A stretch of 11,397 nucleotides of DNA from UBA7398 sp947491605. Its GTDB lineage: Bacteria > Actinomycetota > Actinomycetes > Nanopelagicales > Nanopelagicaceae. This document shows, piece after piece, positions 1 through 5,893 of the stretch. The notes beneath the pieces were generated by a model, which saw only the letters and a list, made by a program, of their open reading frames with translations, made no database searches and was not told the DNA's origin. Positions within the stretch are counted from its first letter, which is position 1, and each line of letters begins with the position of its first letter. The position numbers and the translations under genes are program-made. The stretch spans positions 1-11,397 of the forward strand of contig CANLJW010000034.1 in NCBI GenBank assembly GCA_947491605.1, in the 5' to 3' direction.

Positions 1-185
1 ACGCTCGCTTTGTACCCTTTCGGAGCCAAAATATGGGCGGATTCAGTTGCGAAATTAACTGTGGCTGAAATTCCTTCCAATCCATTTAATGATCGTTCAA
101 TCGCGGCAACACATGCCGAGCAAGTCATGCCCTCAAGCTTTAAATCAATCTGTTCGCTGGTGCTAACAATTTGTGAAGTGCTCAT
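1..185 (-). CDS. Heavy-metal-associated (HMA) domain protein, probably the N-terminus of a copper-translocating P-type ATPase (partial)
   Basis: Only the first 61 codons are inside the window; the gene runs off the left edge. The translation has a short polar leader (MSTSQIVSTSEQ) followed by an HMA fold whose metal loop reads GMTCSAC, the Cys-x2-Cys Cu(I) site of copper chaperones and copper ATPase N-termini. The following helix and strand (VAAIERSLNGLEG then VNFATESA) resemble the N-terminal HMA domain of copper-exporting P1B ATPases more than a stand-alone CopZ chaperone, but the ATPase core cannot be seen. The ATG at 185 overlaps the hisN stop codon as ATGA, so translation is probably coupled to hisN. 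If it is an ATPase it would export Cu(I) across the cytoplasmic membrane. A 65-70 residue chaperone ending just outside the window is the alternative. Confidence 0.75.
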   Translation of the reverse strand, partial: MSTSQIVSTSEQIDLKLEGMTCSACVAAIERSLNGLEGISATVNFATESAHILAPKGYKAS

Positions 186-970
186 TTAATTGAATCTAAA
201 AATTGTTGGTGCAATAAACTATTTGAAGAGATGGCGTTCGTTCCGAATACACCAGGAGTGCCGTCGAATGAAGTGAATGCGCCGCCGGCTTCGCGGACAA
301 TTACTTCAAGGGCTGCCATATCCCAGAGCGCTAATTTAGGTTCGACTGCAATATCTACTGCGCCTTCCGCAACTAACATATGAGACCAAAAATCTCCATA
401 TGCCCGCATTCGCCAAATTTTATCTAGTAGTGCAAGAAACTTTTCACGATATTGGCTCCAGCCAGTTAAATCCGAAAAGGAGATCGATGCATCATCTAGC
501 TTTGCAACTTTGGAAACCTCAATTTTAGCAGGGGTGCCGTTATTTACTGATAAAAATGCGCCACTATTTTTCGAACCATGCCATCTTCGGAAAAGCGCGG
601 GGGCGCTAACTACGCCCACCACAACTTCACCCGCTTCAACTAAACCTATCAAAGTCGCCCAAGTAGGAATGCCGCGCATGAAATTTTTAGTTCCATCAAT
701 TGGATCAATTACCCAGTAACGATCTGGTTTGGCATCGCTACCGCCAAATTCTTCACCAATTACGTGATCGTTTGGATGCGCTAATTTAATTAAATTTCTG
801 ATTTTTTCTTCAGTAGCTTTATCCGCATCAGTTACTGGGGTGTTATCTGGTTTAGTAGTAATAACTAAATCGAGGGCATTGAATCTATCTAAAGTAATTA
901 TATCGGCAGCATCGGCTAACTTATGAGCAAGCGCAAGATCAGCTACATAAGAATTACTTTGATTAACCAT
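182..970 (-). CDS. hisN: Histidinol-phosphatase of the inositol-monophosphatase family
   Basis: This 262-residue protein has the Mg2+-dependent IMPase fold. Visible signatures are GEE at residues 72-74, DPIDGTKNF at 89-97 (metal and phosphate site) and WDMAALEVIVREAGG at 216-230, which carries the second metal-binding Asp. In actinobacteria this subfamily is usually the histidinol-phosphate phosphatase HisN, acting late in histidine biosynthesis, and a hisN next to rsgA/aroA fits that assignment. Substrate choice cannot be proven from motifs alone, and a general inositol- or nucleotide-monophosphatase is the alternative. I chose the ATG at 970: the reading frame is open to 1009, but that start would add 13 residues and overlap rsgA by 26 bp, whereas 970 leaves a 13-bp gap and gives the usual family length. 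The stop overlaps the next gene's start as ATGA. Confidence 0.85.
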   Translation of the reverse strand: MVNQSNSYVADLALAHKLADAADIITLDRFNALDLVITTKPDNTPVTDADKATEEKIRNLIKLAHPNDHVIGEEFGGSDAKPDRYWVIDPIDGTKNFMRGIPTWATLIGLVEAGEVVVGVVSAPALFRRWHGSKNSGAFLSVNNGTPAKIEVSKVAKLDDASISFSDLTGWSQYREKFLALLDKIWRMRAYGDFWSHMLVAEGAVDIAVEPKLALWDMAALEVIVREAGGAFTSFDGTPGVFGTNAISSNSLLHQQFLDSIK

Positions 971-983
971 TATGGCGCTTACT

Positions 984-1967
984 TTACTCGTCAGAGTTAA
1001 GCAGGCCACGAAGACTTTTTACGCGCTCTTTGCGAGCCGTATCACTGCCAGCCCAAAGGTCGAGCTCGCAGCCCGCTTCATCATGCGAGCAGTTTTTGGC
1101 GCATTTGTTTATCACATCAGCAAAATCCGAAAACGATCCAATTACGCGGTCGCGATCGACATGCTTTAGCCCGAAAGAACGCACTCCAGGGGTATCAATA
1201 ATCCATCCTGAGTTAACTTGGTTTTTGAGGTCAGGTAATTTCAATGCAACTGCACTTGATGAAGTGTGTCGACCGCGACCAGTTACATCGTTAACATCTC
1301 CGACCGCGCGCACATCTGTATCTAGTAGCGCATTTACTAAGGTGGATTTTCCAACGCCAGAGTGGCCGATTAATACCGATGTTTTATTGCGAAGCAATTC
1401 TTTAATTGGAATTAAGTCGCCCCCACGGCTTGTCTGTAGCGTTTTTACACCTAGATTTAAATATGGTTTCAAGAAATCATTAGCGTCGGCTAAGTCGCCT
1501 TTTGTGATGAGAATTATTGGTTCAATTCCTTGGTCGAAAGCCACAACCAGACAACGATCAACTAAACCACTTCGAGGCTCTGGATTAGCGGCTGCAATAA
1601 CAATTACCATCTGATCTACATTCGCAACAATCATTCGCTCTAATGCACCAGCATCATCCACGGTTCTGGTTAAAGAATTCTTACGTTCATATACCGAAAC
1701 AATTCGAGATAACGAACCTTCGCTTCCGGAAGTATCACCCACTAGCGCTACCTGATCACCAACTACAACTGAGTTTTTACCGAGCTCGCGCGCTTTCATT
1801 GCGCTTACCAATACTCCGGCTTCAGTAACGCAACTTGTGCGGCCGCGATCTACTTGGATTACAAACCCGCGGATTGCATCCTTATGCGATGGGCGATCTT
1901 TGCTGCGCGGACGAGTGGATCGGGCTGGCCGCACTTTCGCATCAGATTCATCGTATTTGCGCGCCAT
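984..1967 (-). CDS. rsgA: Circularly permuted ribosome small-subunit GTPase RsgA
   Basis: RsgA (YjeQ/EngC) hydrolyses GTP during late maturation of the 30S ribosomal subunit in the cytoplasm. The 327-residue protein begins with a basic Arg/Lys-rich tail (about residues 1-32) and an OB-fold region (about 33-110). The GTPase motifs follow in the permuted order typical of the family: G4 TKGD at 155-158, G1/P-loop GHSGVGKS at 201-208, a G2-type GRGRHTS at 230-236, then G3 DTPG at 258-261. A C-terminal zinc-binding region has Cys289, Cys293, His295 and Cys300; spacing is slightly tighter than the usual Cys-x4-Cys-x-His-x5-Cys. The ATG at 1967 shares one base with the aroA stop (TAATG), which implies translational coupling. 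hisN follows 13 bp downstream. Confidence 0.95.
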   Translation of the reverse strand: MARKYDESDAKVRPARSTRPRSKDRPSHKDAIRGFVIQVDRGRTSCVTEAGVLVSAMKARELGKNSVVVGDQVALVGDTSGSEGSLSRIVSVYERKNSLTRTVDDAGALERMIVANVDQMVIVIAAANPEPRSGLVDRCLVVAFDQGIEPIILITKGDLADANDFLKPYLNLGVKTLQTSRGGDLIPIKELLRNKTSVLIGHSGVGKSTLVNALLDTDVRAVGDVNDVTGRGRHTSSSAVALKLPDLKNQVNSGWIIDTPGVRSFGLKHVDRDRVIGSFSDFADVINKCAKNCSHDEAGCELDLWAGSDTARKERVKSLRGLLNSDE

Positions 1968-3259
1968 TAGCCAACCAAACTATTCCAAAGGCCAGAAAAA
2001 TCTGGGAGCGTTTTTCTAGTTGTTGCAATATTTTCAACGAAGACATCTTTAGTAACTAATCCAATTACCGCACCAGATGTAGCTAATCGGTGATCATCGT
2101 AAGTATGGAAAGTCCCACCATGAAGTGGGGCCGGCGTTATATGTAACGCATCAGAGGCTTCAGTAACTTTCCCGCCGAGCCGATTAATCTCATTACTTAA
2201 CGCCGCTAATCGATCAGTTTCATGTAATCGCAAGTGGCCAATCCCGCGTAACGAGGATGGTGAATTCGCCAACGCCGCCAGCGCAGCAATTGCGGGAGTA
2301 AGTTCGCCAACATCATTCAAATCAATATCAATTCCGTTAATTGCGCCAGTTCCAGTTAGTTTTAAATCTTGGCTAGCACCATTTACTACAAATTCAATTT
2401 TGGCTCCCATTGCACTTAAAATCTCGCGCAGTTGATTACCAGGTTGCGTAGTATTTTTTGGCCAATCCGCAATTGTGATTGAGCCACCACAGACCATTGC
2501 GATTGATAAGAACGGCGCTGCGCTAGATAAATCAGGTTCGATTGTTAAATCTATGCCGCGCAGTAAACCAGGCTCAACTCGCCATTCATTTTTACTGACC
2601 TGAACGGTTGCGCCAAAATCACGGAGCATTTGAATAGTCATCTCGATATGCGGTGCCGAGGGCAGCGATGGTCCAATGTGTTTTAAAGTGATGCCCGCAT
2701 TTGTTGACGGTGCAATTAATAGGAGAGCTGAAACGAATTGGCTAGATGCACTTGCATCAATTTCAACAACGCCGCCTTGAAGTGAACCGCTGCCATTAAT
2801 TGTGAGTGGCAAGCTATAACGATTACCGTGTTCAATCGTTACACCCAAACTTTCTAAGGCTTTTATTACTGGAGCCAGCGGGCGTTCGTGCGATCTTGGG
2901 TCACCGTCAAAATGAACCAGGCCATTGGCTAATGCTGCAACCGCTGGCAAAAAGCGCATCACAGTTCCGGCGTTGCCAACATCAATCGAAGCTGGCCCCA
3001 TTAATTTTCGCGGTGATATCTTTAAATCGGATTCGCCAGTAATTTCAACACCGAGCGCGCGTAAACCAGCAACCATTAATTCGGAGTCGCGAGAATGTAA
3101 CGGTTTACGAAGCGTGGATGGCGTGGCAGCTAAAGCGGCGAGAATCAACGCGCGGTTTGTTACTGATTTAGATCCAGGAATTTCTACTCGTGCATCAATT
3201 GGTTTAACTCCACGAAAAGGTGCGCGCCATAGCGCGTTCGATTCGGAGTTTGCCTGCAT
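1967..3259 (-). CDS. aroA: 3-phosphoshikimate 1-carboxyvinyltransferase (EPSP synthase)
   Basis: This enzyme condenses shikimate-3-phosphate with phosphoenolpyruvate in the shikimate pathway to aromatic amino acids. The 430-residue length is normal. Family signatures are PGSKSVTNRA at 28-37 (substrate-binding Lys and Arg), GNAGTVMRF at 95-103, VGELTPAIAALAAL at 317-330, HETDRLAALSNEINRLGG at 346-363, and DDHR at 388-391. The position matching E. coli Pro101 is Phe103, and a Glu replaces the Asp of the PD motif; as I recall both are normal in actinobacterial enzymes. The gene heads the minus-strand run aroA-rsgA-hisN-copper gene and diverges from the SRAP gene across 63 bp. The ATG at 3259 sits six bases after a TAGGCT box, which suggests a leaderless message. 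No Shine-Dalgarno is visible. Confidence 0.95.
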   Translation of the reverse strand: MQANSESNALWRAPFRGVKPIDARVEIPGSKSVTNRALILAALAATPSTLRKPLHSRDSELMVAGLRALGVEITGESDLKISPRKLMGPASIDVGNAGTVMRFLPAVAALANGLVHFDGDPRSHERPLAPVIKALESLGVTIEHGNRYSLPLTINGSGSLQGGVVEIDASASSQFVSALLLIAPSTNAGITLKHIGPSLPSAPHIEMTIQMLRDFGATVQVSKNEWRVEPGLLRGIDLTIEPDLSSAAPFLSIAMVCGGSITIADWPKNTTQPGNQLREILSAMGAKIEFVVNGASQDLKLTGTGAINGIDIDLNDVGELTPAIAALAALANSPSSLRGIGHLRLHETDRLAALSNEINRLGGKVTEASDALHITPAPLHGGTFHTYDDHRLATSGAVIGLVTKDVFVENIATTRKTLPDFSGLWNSLVG

Positions 3260-3265
3260 GTGCGA

Positions 3266-3271
3266 AGCCTA
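3266..3271 (-). promoter_or_regulatory. Candidate -10 box (TAGGCT) for aroA, leaderless arrangement
   Basis: On the minus strand TAGGCT fits the actinobacterial -10 pattern TANNNT and lies exactly six bases before the aroA ATG, so transcription could begin at or next to the start codon. No TTGACA-like -35 is found 17-18 bases upstream, so the call rests on the -10 and its position only. Confidence 0.4.
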
Positions 3272-3309
3272 CCCGTTGTATTCAAAGCGGCGTTTTTCAT
3301 TTTCATAGG

Positions 3310-3315
3310 TATTCT
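3310..3315 (+). promoter_or_regulatory. Candidate -10 box (TATTCT) for the SRAP gene
   Basis: TATTCT matches TANNNT and ends seven bases before the ATG at 3323, again placing the likely transcription start at the start codon. A CAAGG at 3316-3320 could instead act as a very close, weak ribosome site. No -35 element is evident. Confidence 0.35.
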
Positions 3316-3322
3316 CAAGGCC

Positions 3323-4048
3323 ATGTGTGGCAGATACGCGTTGACGCAAAACGAATCAGAGCTAATCGAGGAATTTGCGATTACTGGAATTTCGCCCAAC
3401 GTTGACCCGCTACCAGCTAATTGGAATATTAAACCGACTGAAGAAATTTATGTTATTCGCAACAATGAAGATAACCGAGAACTTGCCACTACTTCTTGGG
3501 GAATCATCGCGCCATGGAGCAAAAGTGATGTTGAAGCGTTACGTAGTCAATCGCAAGCAATTAATGCCCGTTCGGAATCGATTCATGAGAAGCCAACTTT
3601 TAGAAACGCATTTAAATCACGACGATGTTTAATTCCGGCAACTGGTTATTACGAATGGGCAACTGAACTTGGCAAATATAAAACTAAGCAGCCAGTATTT
3701 ATTTCAAATGAATCTGGAAAATCGTTAGCTTTTGCTGGAATTTACGAGAAGTGGATTTCACCAAACGGTGAAATTAAAGAAAGTGCTGCGATAATTACAC
3801 GCGAAGCCGTGGCTGGGTTAGCGAAAGTTCATCATCGGATGCCAGTTTTCTTACCAAGAGATCGTTGGGATAGTTGGCTTGATAAGAAGAACAATGAGAT
3901 TGCAAAAGTACGTTCACTGATGGAGGTTGCTGAACCTGCCGTGGGGCTACGGTTCTGGCCGGTATCGGATGCAGTGAATTCAATTAGAAATAATGGCGTG
4001 GAATTGATTAATGAGATTGAGCTTGGGGAGCCAGAAACACTTTTTTAA
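3323..4048 (+). CDS. SOS response-associated peptidase family (SRAP, HMCES/YedK) protein
   Basis: SRAP proteins trap abasic sites in single-stranded DNA: after removal of the initiator Met, the N-terminal Cys forms a thiazolidine DNA-protein crosslink that shields the lesion. The 241-residue protein starts Met-Cys2-Gly-Arg-Tyr-Ala, the invariant N-terminus. It also has NWNIKPT at 33-39, WGIIAPW at 59-65, NARSES at 81-86, RRCLIPATGYYEW at 100-112 with the active-site Glu at 111, and HHRMPVFL at 170-177 with the conserved His171. The ATG at 3323 is required because the catalytic Cys must be residue 2; the frame is open to 3260, but an earlier start would bury it. The gene diverges from aroA and ends one base before the sigma-R promoter of sigR. 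A homologue occupies the same position near sigH in M. tuberculosis, as I recall. Confidence 0.93.
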   Translation: MCGRYALTQNESELIEEFAITGISPNVDPLPANWNIKPTEEIYVIRNNEDNRELATTSWGIIAPWSKSDVEALRSQSQAINARSESIHEKPTFRNAFKSRRCLIPATGYYEWATELGKYKTKQPVFISNESGKSLAFAGIYEKWISPNGEIKESAAIITREAVAGLAKVHHRMPVFLPRDRWDSWLDKKNNEIAKVRSLMEVAEPAVGLRFWPVSDAVNSIRNNGVELINEIELGEPETLF

Positions 4049-4075
4049 GGGAATAACATCCGCAACTCCGGTGTT
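4049..4075 (+). promoter_or_regulatory. Sigma-R (SigR/SigH-type) promoter of sigR-rsrA
   Basis: GGGAAT at 4049-4054 and GTT at 4073-4075 are separated by exactly 18 bases, matching the Streptomyces SigR / mycobacterial SigH consensus GGGAAT-N18-GTT. The -35 starts directly after the TAA of the SRAP gene and the element points at sigR, so sigR most likely drives its own transcription, as its homologues do. A start site near 4081-4085 would give a leader of about 50-75 bases. Motif and spacing are seen; function is inferred. Confidence 0.88.
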
Positions 4076-4122
4076 ATACCGCTGAACTTTCGCTTAATAA
4101 ATCAACACCTCTCGTTCGAAAT

Positions 4123-4127
4123 GAGGT
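4123..4127 (+). promoter_or_regulatory. Shine-Dalgarno (GAGGT) for a TTG start of sigR, in a possible stem
   Basis: GAGGT lies nine bases before TTG 4137 and about 30 bases before the ATG at 4158, so it supports the TTG. It can pair with ACCTC at 4107-4111 (5-bp stem, 11-base loop). It is also the left half of the 11-base palindrome TGAGGTCCTCA (4122-4132). Either pairing could limit ribosome access. Confidence 0.45.
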
Positions 4128-4136
4128 CCTCAGACT

Positions 4137-4814
4137 TTGGCGATAACCTTTATCTCGATGGATACCTCGCGCGAACTCGAAGCCACTGGCGGATCAATAG
4201 CCACTGGGGAATTGGTTCATGTCGACCGCGAGAAAGAGAGCGTGGCACAACGGACCGCTCGATTCGAACGCGATGCAATGCAATATACGAGCCAACTTTA
4301 TGCAGCTGCGCTTCGATACACAAAGAATCCAGATGATGCGCAAGATTTAGTTCAAGATACTTATGCAAAAGCATTTACTTCATTTCATCAATTTGAACCC
4401 GGCACAAATTTACGTGCGTGGATGTATCGAATCCTCACTACCACTTTCATCAATAAATACCGAAAGAATCAACGACAACCCAAAATTTCCGATGGCGAAT
4501 TAACTGATCAAGATTTATTTGCTTCAGCTTCTCACACCAGCGATCAAGGTAAATCTGCAGAAGTTGAAGCGCTAGAGAATTTGCCAGATAGCGATATCAA
4601 GCGCGCGCTCCAAGAAATACCAGAAGAATTCAGAATTGCTGTTTATTTAGTAGATGTCGAAGGTTTCTCCTATAAAGAAGCTGCCGAAATTATTGGATCG
4701 CCCGCTGGAACTGTGATGTCTAGATTGCACCGTGGTCGAAAACAACTTCGTGAGAAATTAACGGAGTATGCAAAAGAGCTTGGATATAGAACTGGAACGG
4801 GGGATAAGTCATGA
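4137..4814 (+). CDS. sigR: RNA polymerase sigma factor SigR (ECF family, thiol-oxidative stress)
   Basis: This group-4 sigma factor redirects RNA polymerase to thiol-stress genes (thioredoxin, mycothiol and proteolysis functions in relatives). Counted from the ATG at 4158 (218 residues), sigma-2 spans about 38-105, with DAQDLVQDTYAKAF (60-73) and TNLRAWMYRILTTTFINKYRK (83-103), and sigma-4 about 145-203, with the HTH YKEAAEIIGSPAGTVMSRLH at 172-191. Similarity to Streptomyces SigR (FERDA, PEEFRIAVYL) is strong. Two starts are possible: TTG 4137, adding seven residues and having the SD GAGGT nine bases upstream, or ATG 4158, without an SD. I list the TTG with reservation. An in-frame stop at 4122-4124 rules out a long N-terminally extended isoform like the Streptomyces SigR-prime. 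The stop overlaps the rsrA start as ATGA. The gene lies behind a sigma-R promoter, so it is probably autoactivated. Confidence 0.93.
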   Translation: MAITFISMDTSRELEATGGSIATGELVHVDREKESVAQRTARFERDAMQYTSQLYAAALRYTKNPDDAQDLVQDTYAKAFTSFHQFEPGTNLRAWMYRILTTTFINKYRKNQRQPKISDGELTDQDLFASASHTSDQGKSAEVEALENLPDSDIKRALQEIPEEFRIAVYLVDVEGFSYKEAAEIIGSPAGTVMSRLHRGRKQLREKLTEYAKELGYRTGTGDKS

Positions 4815-5212
4815 CCCCTAATAATGAATTTGCTGCGCAATGTAACCAAGTTCTAAATTCGATTGTGCTCTTTATAGATAATGAAATAGATGACTCGGCG
4901 CAATTTAATGCAATTGCATTCCACCTCCAAGAATGTGATCTCTGTCGAGGCGCAATGGAGTTAGAGCGTCGACAGTTACAGATGGTGCAAACATTGCTCA
5001 CCCGTTCTTGTTGCGAAACTGCTCCGCAAGAGCTGATCGTGCGAATCCATAACCAAGTCAACGCATTGGCGGCTGAACTTGCGCAAGCCGAAACAATTGG
5101 CTTCATGGGTCAGACTGAAATAATTACTAAATACAGCCGTACTGAAATCACAATAGATGGCGAAACACAGATAGAAATTGAAACATCTCACGAAATTTGG
5201 CGGGATTTTTAG
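4811..5212 (+). CDS. rsrA: Zinc-containing redox-sensing anti-sigma factor RsrA (mycothiol-system anti-sigma-R)
   Basis: RsrA holds SigR inactive while reduced and zinc-bound; disulfide stress expels zinc and releases SigR. The ZAS signature His-x3-Cys-x2-Cys is at His38, Cys42 and Cys45, and Cys11 is the N-terminal cysteine. These correspond to the four positions (C11, H37, C41, C44) reported as essential in Streptomyces RsrA. A CysCys pair at 67-68 also matches, while the Streptomyces Cys3 is absent (Pro3 here). At 133 residues it is about 30 longer than Streptomyces RsrA. The extra C-terminal tail (about 104-133) alternates Thr, Glu and Ile and looks beta-forming, and I cannot assign it a role. 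The ATG overlaps the sigR stop (ATGA), which should keep the two proteins near equal amounts. Confidence 0.92.
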   Translation: MTPNNEFAAQCNQVLNSIVLFIDNEIDDSAQFNAIAFHLQECDLCRGAMELERRQLQMVQTLLTRSCCETAPQELIVRIHNQVNALAAELAQAETIGFMGQTEIITKYSRTEITIDGETQIEIETSHEIWRDF

Positions 5213-5227
5213 GCTAAGTTAGCGAAC

Positions 5228-5461
5228 ATGAATTCGCACCCAACCCAGATTCGCGCTGAGATGGTGGCTAATGTCTTAGCTATTTCAGTCTCGGTCGGCG
5301 AAGTAATCGCAACCGGCGATGTTTTGTTACTTCTGGAATCTATGAAAATGGAAATTCCAGTACTTAGCGAAATCCCTGGAACTGTGGTTGAAATTGCAGT
5401 TGCACCTGGTGATGTTATTCAAGAGGGCGACTTACTAATTAGACTTGAAGCGAAAGTTTAG
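5228..5461 (+). CDS. Small stand-alone biotinyl/lipoyl attachment-domain protein (TB7.3-like)
   Basis: The whole 77-residue protein is one biotinyl/lipoyl carrier domain. ESMKMEIPV at 37-45 is the biotin-acceptor hairpin with Lys40 as the modified residue, flanked by the usual glycine turns (GDV at 30-32, GDVIQEGD at 61-68). Met-Lys-Met favours biotin over lipoate. It closely resembles the mycobacterial biotinylated protein TB7.3 (Rv3221c), which also sits beside the anti-sigma gene. Such proteins would carry carboxylate for an acyl-CoA or similar carboxylase, but no carboxylase subunit is encoded here, so the partner is unknown. It starts 15 bp after rsrA and ends 12 bp before the thioesterase gene, so it probably lies on the sigma-R transcript. 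The ribosome site is weak. Confidence 0.9.
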   Translation: MNSHPTQIRAEMVANVLAISVSVGEVIATGDVLLLLESMKMEIPVLSEIPGTVVEIAVAPGDVIQEGDLLIRLEAKV

Positions 5462-5473
5462 CTCGGAATAATT

Positions 5474-5893
5474 ATGCAGAGCGAATTAATCGTTGGCGCA
5501 ATCGGAATTTCATCGATGGAAGTGCGTCCGGGCGATACCGCACTTGCTCACGGCAGCGGTGATGTCCCAACTCTCTCATCATCATTTTTAGTAACTTTGA
5601 TGGAGAGCGCGGCGATAACTTCGATTGCTGAATTTTTAGAAAATGGCGAAACTACAATTTTGGCTGAGATTGAATTGAAAGTTCATGGTGCGGTACCAAT
5701 TGGCGTTGAAGTCCAGAGCGCCGCAAGATGTATGGAATTAAAAGATCACACACTTACTTTTGATTGCGAAATACATGACGGCCCACGCTTAGTTGCGGCC
5801 GCAATAATGCGACGCACAATGGTAGAACGAGTTTCGTTCCTAGCGCGGACCGCTGCACTTTCAATTATTTCGCAACAAGCCCAAACAAATTAA
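5474..5893 (+). CDS. Hot-dog fold thioesterase, FlK-like
   Basis: The 139-residue protein fits the single hot-dog domain acyl-CoA thioesterase family related to fluoroacetyl-CoA thioesterase FlK. The helix SSFLVTLMESAAITSIAEFL (36-55) carries Glu44, and HGAVPIGVEV (71-80) carries His71. By spacing these align with FlK Glu50 and His76, with Ser36 near the FlK Thr42 position. The later DGPRLVAAAIMRRTMVERVSF resembles the family's terminal strands. The predicted reaction is hydrolysis of a short or polar acyl-CoA; the substrate cannot be read from sequence and resistance to fluoroacetate should not be assumed. It lies 12 bp behind the biotinyl-protein gene, is the last plus-strand gene of the cluster, and its TAA abuts the sodN stop codon directly. 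Confidence 0.75.
   Translation: MQSELIVGAIGISSMEVRPGDTALAHGSGDVPTLSSSFLVTLMESAAITSIAEFLENGETTILAEIELKVHGAVPIGVEVQSAARCMELKDHTLTFDCEIHDGPRLVAAAIMRRTMVERVSFLARTAALSIISQQAQTN

Noticed and set aside
666..692. Second sigma-R-like element, GGAAT-N19-GTT, on the plus strand
   Set aside because: It lies inside hisN antisense with no plus-strand gene downstream, so chance is the better explanation.
1030..1614. 194-codon plus-strand open frame opposite rsgA
   Set aside because: It lies wholly antisense to a clear RsgA, and its translation shows no recognisable domain.
2925..3308. 127-codon plus-strand open frame opposite aroA
   Set aside because: It is antisense to the well-conserved N-terminal half of AroA and shows no family signature.
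4121..4336. 71-codon frame beginning with ATG inside the sigR leader
   Set aside because: It overlaps conserved sigR sequence in another frame and its product is Arg/Ser-rich without a domain; a short regulatory upstream frame is possible but unsupported.
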